The notes below the pieces were generated by a model that worked only from the letters and a program-made list of their open reading frames with translations, had not been told where the DNA came from and ran no database searches. A stretch of DNA of 5,121 nt from NCBI GenBank assembly GCA_030836925.1, contig JAUPLK010000142.1, positions 1-5,121 of the forward strand, in the 5' to 3' direction. The number at the start of each line of letters is the position of its first letter. Within the stretch, counting starts at the first letter, position 1. Source of the DNA: Pseudomonadota bacterium. GTDB lineage: Bacteria; Pseudomonadota; Gammaproteobacteria; Steroidobacterales; GCA-2729495. Position numbers and translations under genes: made by a program. Below are positions 1-4,249 of this stretch, piece after piece.

Positions 1-1
1 G

Positions 2-310
2 ATCCAGAACAACTCGCCGCTGCTGTCAAACCAGGACACGCGCGATCTGTGGAAGGATGTCAGTTGCTACCTGGGTAACCCGCTGGTGGATTTTGCCGGA
101 CTGGCGAAAAGCTTCGCCATTCCCGCGGAGCGCGCCGAGGATCCCGCCGGCTTCCGCAAGGCGCTCAAGCGGGCGGTCGCCGTCACGCGTGAGGGGCGGC
201 CGTACCTGATCGATGCCATGCTGATGCAGCTCGATCGACGCGGTGTCCGCACGGAGCAGACATGGCATCCGCAGATTTCGATTGCCGCCAGCCGAACCCG
301 CAAGGTCTGA
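2..310 (+). CDS. Thiamine-diphosphate-dependent enzyme, C-terminal fragment (cut by left window edge)
   Basis: This is the last 102 residues of a ThDP enzyme of the acetolactate synthase / benzoylformate decarboxylase superfamily. The frame is open from base 2 to the TGA at 308-310, so the start lies outside the window. An Asn-Asn pair at fragment residues 3-4 fits the distal end of the ThDP/Mg-binding motif (GDG...NN) of the C-terminal pyrimidine/pyrophosphate-binding domain. After it come the family-typical segments NPLVDFAGLAKSF, a DPAGFRKAL helix region and GRPYLIDA, the closing beta-strand of that domain. The tail (LDRRGVRTEQTWHPQISIA) is longer than in many relatives. Such enzymes decarboxylate 2-oxo acids or join carbonyl compounds through a ThDP-bound intermediate, usually as cytoplasmic tetramers. 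The visible part does not fix the substrate. An internal GTG at 86 is not a credible start, because the homologous sequence continues upstream of it. The aldo/keto reductase gene begins 14 bases downstream, so co-transcription is likely. Confidence 0.85.
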   Translation: MQNNSPLLSNQDTRDLWKDVSCYLGNPLVDFAGLAKSFAIPAERAEDPAGFRKALKRAVAVTREGRPYLIDAMLMQLDRRGVRTEQTWHPQISIAASRTRKV

Positions 311-317
311 ACAGGAA
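311..317 (+). promoter_or_regulatory. Ribosome binding site of the aldo/keto reductase gene
   Basis: ACAGGAA lies 7 bases before the ATG at 325, directly after the stop of the upstream gene. It supports the ATG at 325 over an in-frame ATG at 262, which would overlap the upstream coding region by 49 bases and add residues with no place in the aldo/keto reductase fold. Confidence 0.6.
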
Positions 318-324
318 CACACAC

Positions 325-1305
325 ATGGAATACCGCAACCTGGGCCACTCCGGCCTGCAAGTCTCCGTCATCGGCCTGGGCTGCATGCCCTTTGGCATGT
401 CGATCGAGGAGGAGGCCTCGGCTGCGATCGTGCATCGCGCGCTGGAGCTGGGCATCAACTTCTTCGACACCGCCGACATCTACGGTGATCGCGGCAAGTC
501 GGAAGCCTGGCTGGGCCGGGCGCTCGGCAAGCGCCGGCCGGAAGTCGTGATTGCGACGAAGTTTGCCGGACCGATGTCCTCGTCGCGGCGCGACATGCAG
601 GGCGGATCCCGACGCTATATCTGCGCGGCCGTGGAAGCCAGTCTGCAACGGCTTGGCACCGACTACATCGATCTCTACCAGATGCATTTCCCGGATGCGA
701 AGACGCCGGTCGAGGAGACGCTGCGTGCGCTCGATGACCTGGTCCGGCAGGGCAAGCTGCGCTACATCGGCCATTCCAACTATGCCGGCTGGCAGCTCGT
801 GGAAGCGGACTGGACGGCGAAGGCACACAACCTCAACGCCTTCGTCTCGGCCCAGAATCGCTGGAGCCTGATCACCCGCGACATCGAGCGGGAACTCGTG
901 CCGGCAGCCAGCGCATACGGGATCAGCATCCTGCCGTATTTTCCGCTGGAGAGCGGCCTGCTGACCGGCAAGTATCGCAAGGGCGCACCGCTGCCCGAGG
1001 GCAGCCGCCTGCAGAAGTGGGGTGCCTTCGGCAGCAGCGCCTTTTCCAGCGAGGCCAACCTGGACCTGGTGGAAAAATTCAATGCCGTGTGTGAGAAGCA
1101 CGGGGTGACCCTGCTCGAACTCGCCATGGCCTGGCTGGTCAGCAAGCCGGTGGTGGCCAGCGTGATTGCCGGCGTGACCAGCATCGGCCAGCTGGAGCAG
1201 AACATCGCCGCGGGTCTCAAAAAGCTGCCGGCCGCCGCCATCAGCGAAGCGGAGCAGATCACCGCGCCGCCGGTCGCCGGTTTTGGTCCACCCCGTCGGC
1301 CGTAG
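325..1305 (+). CDS. Aldo/keto reductase (NADPH-dependent oxidoreductase)
   Basis: A complete 326-residue member of the aldo/keto reductase superfamily: a TIM-barrel, cytoplasmic enzyme that reduces aldehydes or ketones with NADPH. The N-terminus MEYRNLGHSGLQVSVIGLG is the typical opening of the YajO/Tas/potassium-channel-beta-like subgroup. The catalytic tetrad is complete: Asp48 and Tyr53 in FFDTADIYG, Lys79 in VVIATKF and His121 in YQMHFPD. The cofactor loop near the C-terminus reads IAGVTSIGQLEQN at residues 281-293, with the Ser, Gln and Asn that contact the adenosine phosphate in this family. Length and motif spacing are normal, so the enzyme should be active. The start at 325 is chosen because the family opening begins there and a Shine-Dalgarno-like ACAGGAA precedes it. 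It follows a ThDP enzyme gene by 14 bases and is closed by a candidate terminator at 1319-1360, which suggests a two-gene or longer unit. The sequence does not reveal the physiological substrate. Confidence 0.93.
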   Translation: MEYRNLGHSGLQVSVIGLGCMPFGMSIEEEASAAIVHRALELGINFFDTADIYGDRGKSEAWLGRALGKRRPEVVIATKFAGPMSSSRRDMQGGSRRYICAAVEASLQRLGTDYIDLYQMHFPDAKTPVEETLRALDDLVRQGKLRYIGHSNYAGWQLVEADWTAKAHNLNAFVSAQNRWSLITRDIERELVPAASAYGISILPYFPLESGLLTGKYRKGAPLPEGSRLQKWGAFGSSAFSSEANLDLVEKFNAVCEKHGVTLLELAMAWLVSKPVVASVIAGVTSIGQLEQNIAAGLKKLPAAAISEAEQITAPPVAGFGPPRRP

Positions 1306-1317
1306 GCGCGGGTGAGG

Positions 1318-1346
1318 TTGTCGGCCAGAGGCCGCGTCCGTATCCT
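1318..1346 (+). promoter_or_regulatory. Possible sigma70-like promoter for the malonyltransferase-DedA pair
   Basis: TTGTCG at 1318-1323 (4 of 6 to the -35 consensus) and TATCCT at 1341-1346 (4 of 6 to the -10 consensus) are separated by exactly 17 bases. Transcription would start near 1353 and give a leader of about 30 bases to the ATG at 1383. The element lies inside the candidate terminator hairpin. Matches of this quality occur by chance, so it is a suggestion only. It is favoured because the terminator leaves the downstream pair needing a promoter and the whole gap is only 77 bases. Confidence 0.3.
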
Positions 1347-1360
1347 CTGCCGGCGTTTTT
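1319..1360 (+). terminator. Candidate intrinsic terminator after the aldo/keto reductase gene
   Basis: The left arm at 1319-1331 pairs with the right arm at 1344-1355. The core is CAGAGG/CCTCTG, then one bulged C, then CGG/CCG, extended by a T-G, G-C, T-G foot. This makes about 12 pairs around a 12-base loop. A run of five T at 1356-1360 follows at once, then CGTTT. It lies 13 bases after the aldo/keto reductase stop. The pairing was done by eye; no folding energy was computed. Confidence 0.6.
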
Positions 1361-1382
1361 CGTTTCCGATCGGACGGTGTGT

Positions 1383-2360
1383 ATGAGTGACCAGCAGCTG
1401 ATGTTCGTGTTTCCGGGCCAGGGTTCCCAGTACCGGGGCATGGGCAGTGATCTCTACCGTGATTTCGCCGTGGCCCGGCAGGTCTATGACCGGGCCAACG
1501 AGGTGCTCGGTTTCGATCTCCGCAAGCTGTCCTTTGAGGATCCGGCCGATGAAATCGGCCTTACGCGCAATACGCAGCCGGCGCTGCTGACCCATGAGAT
1601 TGCCTGCCTCAAGGTGTTTCAGGAGCTGACCAACGGACGTGTGCAGCCGGTGATGGCAGCCGGCCACAGTCTCGGCGAATACAGCGCACTGGTGGCGGCC
1701 GGAGCGCTTTCCTTCGCGGATGCGCTGAAGCTGGTGCGTCGGCGTGGCGAACTGATGGGTGAGCACGGCGAAGGCGGCATGCTGGCGCTGACGCTCGACG
1801 TGGAAACCGCCCGACCGCTGGCCGACCGCCATTACTGCCAGGTGGCGAGCTGTAACCTGCCCGACCAGACCGTCGTCGGTGGTCGCGATGCCGACCTCGA
1901 TGCGCTGGCCGCGGACCTCACGGTGCGCATGCCGCGCAAACGCGCCATTCGCCTCGCCACCGAAGGGGCATTCCATACCTATTTCATGGTCACTGCCGCA
2001 CGCCTGTTCCGCGCCGATCTCGATGCGACGCCTTTTTCTGCCCCCACCCTCGGTGTGCTGTCCAACTACACGGGCGGCGTGCATGAGGCAGACCCGGAGA
2101 CCATTCGCACACGCCTGTTTTTCCAGCTCTTCAACCCCGTCAACTGGGTCGGTTGCCTGAATACCGCCATCGCCTCGCAGGTCACGAGCTTTGTCGAGTT
2201 CGGTGGTGGTCTGGGCAGCGGTGACGGTCCCGAAACAAAACGGCCGAACCTGGAGAGCATCATCCGCAAGACGCTGAAAACCGCAGGGCTCGAGACCCGC
2301 CACGTGGCGGCGATCAACAGTGAGACCCTGCGCGCGGCTGCAGCGGCATTTGCCGGCTAA
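1383..2360 (+). CDS. FabD-like acyl-carrier-protein S-malonyltransferase (discrete acyltransferase)
   Basis: A 325-residue stand-alone acyltransferase that should move malonyl from CoA to the phosphopantetheine arm of an acyl carrier protein, supplying extender units for fatty-acid or polyketide synthesis. The oxyanion-hole Gln13 lies in FVFPGQGSQ, nucleophile Ser96 in AGHSLGEYSAL, the carboxylate-binding Arg121 in RRRGELM and catalytic His198 in EGAFHT. The GHSLG plus GAFH combination matches malonyl-specific acyltransferases rather than methylmalonyl-specific ones (GHSQG, YASH). Housekeeping FabD usually has a PSH-type motif at the His, so this copy resembles synthase-type acyltransferases there. 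Near the C-terminus a glycine-rich stretch (VEFGGGLGSGDGPETK, residues 271-286) replaces the usual GPG-K-L loop. The ATG at 1383 is chosen over an in-frame GTG at 1377, as it opens MSDQQLMFVFPG with normal family spacing and has a weak GGACGG at 1372-1377. A DedA gene follows after 12 bases. No acyl carrier protein or ketosynthase gene is visible. Confidence 0.88.
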   Translation: MSDQQLMFVFPGQGSQYRGMGSDLYRDFAVARQVYDRANEVLGFDLRKLSFEDPADEIGLTRNTQPALLTHEIACLKVFQELTNGRVQPVMAAGHSLGEYSALVAAGALSFADALKLVRRRGELMGEHGEGGMLALTLDVETARPLADRHYCQVASCNLPDQTVVGGRDADLDALAADLTVRMPRKRAIRLATEGAFHTYFMVTAARLFRADLDATPFSAPTLGVLSNYTGGVHEADPETIRTRLFFQLFNPVNWVGCLNTAIASQVTSFVEFGGGLGSGDGPETKRPNLESIIRKTLKTAGLETRHVAAINSETLRAAAAAFAG

Positions 2361-2372
2361 GCTGGCGGCGCC

Positions 2373-3017
2373 ATGCCGGACCTGCTTGCCCAGTTCATCG
2401 ACATCGTCCTGCACCTGGATGTGCATCTGGACGCACTGGTCGCTGACTATGGCATCTGGGTGTATGCGATCCTGTTCCTGATCGTGTTCTGCGAGACCGG
2501 TCTGGTCGTGCTGCCCTTTCTGCCCGGTGATTCGCTGCTGTTCGCGGCCGGCGCGCTGAGTGCATCCGGACGGCTGGATTTCGGCGTCCTTGCCATCCTG
2601 CTGATCGTGGCAGCGATACTCGGCAATACCGTCAATTACTGGGTCGGGCGACTGGTCGGGCATGAGCTCAAGCTGCGTTTCCCGCGGCTCATTCGCCAGG
2701 ATCACCTGGACAAAACGCATGTCTACTTCGAACGCTACGGTGGCATGACCATCGTCATCGCGCGCTTCGTGCCGATCGTGCGCACGGTGGCGCCATTCGC
2801 GGCCGGCATCGGCCAGATGGAGCATCTGCGCTACCAGATTTACAACGTGGCCGGCAGCCTGCTGTGGGTGCTGTTGCTGGTGCCCGCCGGCTACTTCTTC
2901 GCCAACGTGCCCTTCGTGAAGAACAATTTCTCGGCGGTGGTGCTGGCGATCGTGATCGTGTCGATCCTGCCGGGCATCATCGGCGTGGTGCGGGCGAGGG
3001 TCGCCGCAAAGCGCTGA
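2373..3017 (+). CDS. DedA-family integral membrane protein
   Basis: A 214-residue inner-membrane protein of the DedA / SNARE-associated (VTT-fold) family. Members have been linked to lipid-carrier or phospholipid translocation, membrane potential, and resistance to alkaline pH and antimicrobials. Hydrophobic segments lie at about residues 28-62 (a membrane helix followed by a re-entrant stretch), 71-96, 125-146, 155-177 and 187-206. The conserved first motif is present as CETGLVVLPFLPGDSLLF with Glu41 and Asp53. The second is ARFVPIVRTVAPFAAG with Arg131 and Arg137. By spacing these correspond to the acidic and arginine residues reported as essential in E. coli YqjA, so the protein looks functional. 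The ATG lies 12 bases after the malonyltransferase stop with no clear Shine-Dalgarno sequence, which suggests translational coupling. A small hairpin (2352-2366, GCCGGC/GCTGGC, TAA loop) holds the upstream stop. Its 3' end converges on the ParA gene. The transported substrate cannot be read from the sequence. Confidence 0.93.
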   Translation: MPDLLAQFIDIVLHLDVHLDALVADYGIWVYAILFLIVFCETGLVVLPFLPGDSLLFAAGALSASGRLDFGVLAILLIVAAILGNTVNYWVGRLVGHELKLRFPRLIRQDHLDKTHVYFERYGGMTIVIARFVPIVRTVAPFAAGIGQMEHLRYQIYNVAGSLLWVLLLVPAGYFFANVPFVKNNFSAVVLAIVIVSILPGIIGVVRARVAAKR

Positions 3018-3033
3018 GCCGCGCAGGCCTCAG
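3014..3033. terminator. Weak inverted repeat spanning the convergent stop codons
   Basis: CTGAG (3014-3018) and CTCAG (3029-3033) are inverted copies, with an extra CC/GG pairing inside if one C is bulged. The arms contain the TGA of the DedA gene and, on the other strand, the TGA of the ParA gene. There is no T-run on either side, so it is at best a weak bidirectional terminator or RNA stop structure. A chance match in GC-rich DNA is quite possible. Confidence 0.25.
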
Positions 3034-3827
3034 GGCATGCCGTCGCGCAGTCCCTGCCAGGTGCGCAGGTCGACGATCTCGGCCGAGCTGAGCCCCGGAT
3101 CAGGTGCTTCACCGGGATCCAGTATGTCCCGTCCGGTGAGCGGCGTATTGAGCCGTTGTTCCAGCCAGCTGGTCAATGACAGCCAGCTGAGCAGATCCTT
3201 CTTGCTGCGCGAGCTGTGCATCTCGTGGATGCTGATGCCTTCGTCGGCGGCGTGCACGTAGTTCTGGCTGTCGCGCAGGGCACCGATGATGGGAATCTGC
3301 AGGCGGTCGAGGAATGACATCAGCTTCTTGAAGCCGAGGGTGTTTTCCCGCACGCGGTTGGCCACCACGCCGAGGCGTCCCATGCGCCGGCTGACCTTGG
3401 CCACCAGCAGCAGGTCGGCGATCAGCCGGGAGGCCGCATGGATATCGATCGAAGAGGGCAGTACCGGTACCAGGATCGCGTGCGCGCCGGGCGTGAACTC
3501 GGTGAGCTGCGCCGTGGTCATGGCCGCCGGCGTGTCGATCACCAGGTAGCGGATCTCGTTGGGTACCCGCAGCTGGAAACTGCGCGTCATGTTCATGCGC
3601 GTCTCGTAAGCGGCGATGCCGTAGATCGCCGGCTGGTCTTTCGGGCGCTTCCTGAGCCAGCGGATGCTGGAGCCCTGCGGATCGAAATCCATCAGCGCGG
3701 TGGGGCGCCCGATGGAGGCCAGATAGCCGGCCAGGTTGATGGCGAGCGTGGTCTTGCCCGAGCCGCCCTTGGGGTTCAGGACGACGATCCTGCGCAGCTC
3801 GCGATGACTGGGAATGCTCAGTGACAT
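3030..3827 (-). CDS. Orphan ParA/MinD-type partitioning ATPase
   Basis: A 265-residue cytoplasmic P-loop ATPase of the ParA/Soj group. These proteins dimerise on ATP, commonly bind DNA non-specifically and position a cargo such as a chromosome origin, plasmid, organelle or chemosensory cluster. The deviant Walker A motif is NPKGGSGKTT, with signature Lys20 and P-loop Lys25. Switch I (Walker A') is DFDPQGSS with Asp47 and Asp49, and Walker B is RYLVIDTP with Asp98. The fold continues in normal order through VVANRVR and IPIIGALRDSQNY. Residues 226-265 form a Pro/Asp/Gly-rich tail beyond the usual ATPase end, a possible partner-binding segment. The ATG at 3827 is chosen because an upstream in-frame start at 3878 would overlap the epimerase gene, and the fold needs only about 12 residues before the first strand. 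It begins 17 bases after the epimerase stop on the same strand, so it appears to end the methylmalonyl-CoA operon. No ParB gene is present. Function beyond ATP-dependent positioning is unknown. Confidence 0.85.
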   Translation of the reverse strand: MSLSIPSHRELRRIVVLNPKGGSGKTTLAINLAGYLASIGRPTALMDFDPQGSSIRWLRKRPKDQPAIYGIAAYETRMNMTRSFQLRVPNEIRYLVIDTPAAMTTAQLTEFTPGAHAILVPVLPSSIDIHAASRLIADLLLVAKVSRRMGRLGVVANRVRENTLGFKKLMSFLDRLQIPIIGALRDSQNYVHAADEGISIHEMHSSRSKKDLLSWLSLTSWLEQRLNTPLTGRDILDPGEAPDPGLSSAEIVDLRTWQGLRDGMP

Positions 3828-3844
3828 GGGACTCTGCCTGTTGC

Positions 3845-4249
3845 TCAGGCCTGCTCCAGTTCGACCAGCGTACCGCAAAAATCCTTCGGATGGAGAAACA
3901 GCACCGGCTTGCCATGCGCGCCGGTTTTCGGTTCCCCGTCACCCAGCACGCGGGCACCAGCCGCCTTGAGGCGGTCGCGGGCGGCCAGGATGTTCTCCAC
4001 CTCGTAGCAGACATGATGCATGCCGCCCGAGGGGTTCGCCTGCAGGAAGCGCGCGATGGGCGAGTTTTCGCCGAGCGGTGCCAGCAGTTCGATCTTGGTG
4101 TTCGGCAGTTCGACGAAGACGGTGGTCACGCCGTGTTCAGGCAGGTCCGTGGCTGCGGAAACCTGGGCGCCGAGCGTCTCGCGATAGGTGCTGGCCGCCG
4201 CGGCCAGATCCGGCACCACGATTGCCACATGATTGAGTCGTCCGATCAT
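3845..4249 (-). CDS. mce: Methylmalonyl-CoA epimerase
   Basis: A complete 134-residue metalloenzyme of the vicinal-oxygen-chelate (glyoxalase) superfamily. It interconverts the (S) and (R) forms of methylmalonyl-CoA between propionyl-CoA carboxylase and the B12-dependent mutase. Two beta-alpha-beta-beta-beta modules are evident: LNHVAIVVPDL opens the first and GGMHHVCYEVENI the second. His7, Glu54 (TKIELL), His79 (GMHH) and Glu130 (TLVELEQA) fall at the expected metal-ligand positions of the family. The assignment of the second ligand is by analogy with the propionibacterial enzyme. The segments GENSPIARFLQ and GAHGKPVLFLHPKDFCGTLV are diagnostic of the epimerase rather than glyoxalase I, and recall the animal mitochondrial enzyme closely. 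The start overlaps the meaB stop by four bases (ATGA, 4246-4249) with a strong Shine-Dalgarno at 4259-4268, so the two genes are translationally coupled. Length is typical and nothing appears missing. Confidence 0.95.
   Translation of the reverse strand: MIGRLNHVAIVVPDLAAAASTYRETLGAQVSAATDLPEHGVTTVFVELPNTKIELLAPLGENSPIARFLQANPSGGMHHVCYEVENILAARDRLKAAGARVLGDGEPKTGAHGKPVLFLHPKDFCGTLVELEQA

Noticed and set aside
1..5. GATCC at the first bases as a possible cloning junction
   Set aside because: GATC is a very common tetranucleotide and the ThDP enzyme reads through it without disturbance, so nothing supports an artificial boundary.
67..1101. Minus-strand open frame of 344 codons
   Set aside because: It is antisense to the ThDP enzyme fragment and the aldo/keto reductase, crosses their boundary, and has no recognisable motif.
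780..2825. Very long minus-strand open frame of 681 codons
   Set aside because: It runs antisense through the aldo/keto reductase, malonyltransferase and DedA genes and the intergenic terminator. Its translation is rich in His, Gln and Arg and has no recognisable domain. Long antisense frames are expected in GC-rich coding DNA, and all three plus-strand genes have complete family motifs.
3109..4014. Second minus-strand open frame overlapping the ParA gene
   Set aside because: It is a shifted frame of the ParA and epimerase genes, with low-complexity Arg/His/Ala-rich content and no motif.
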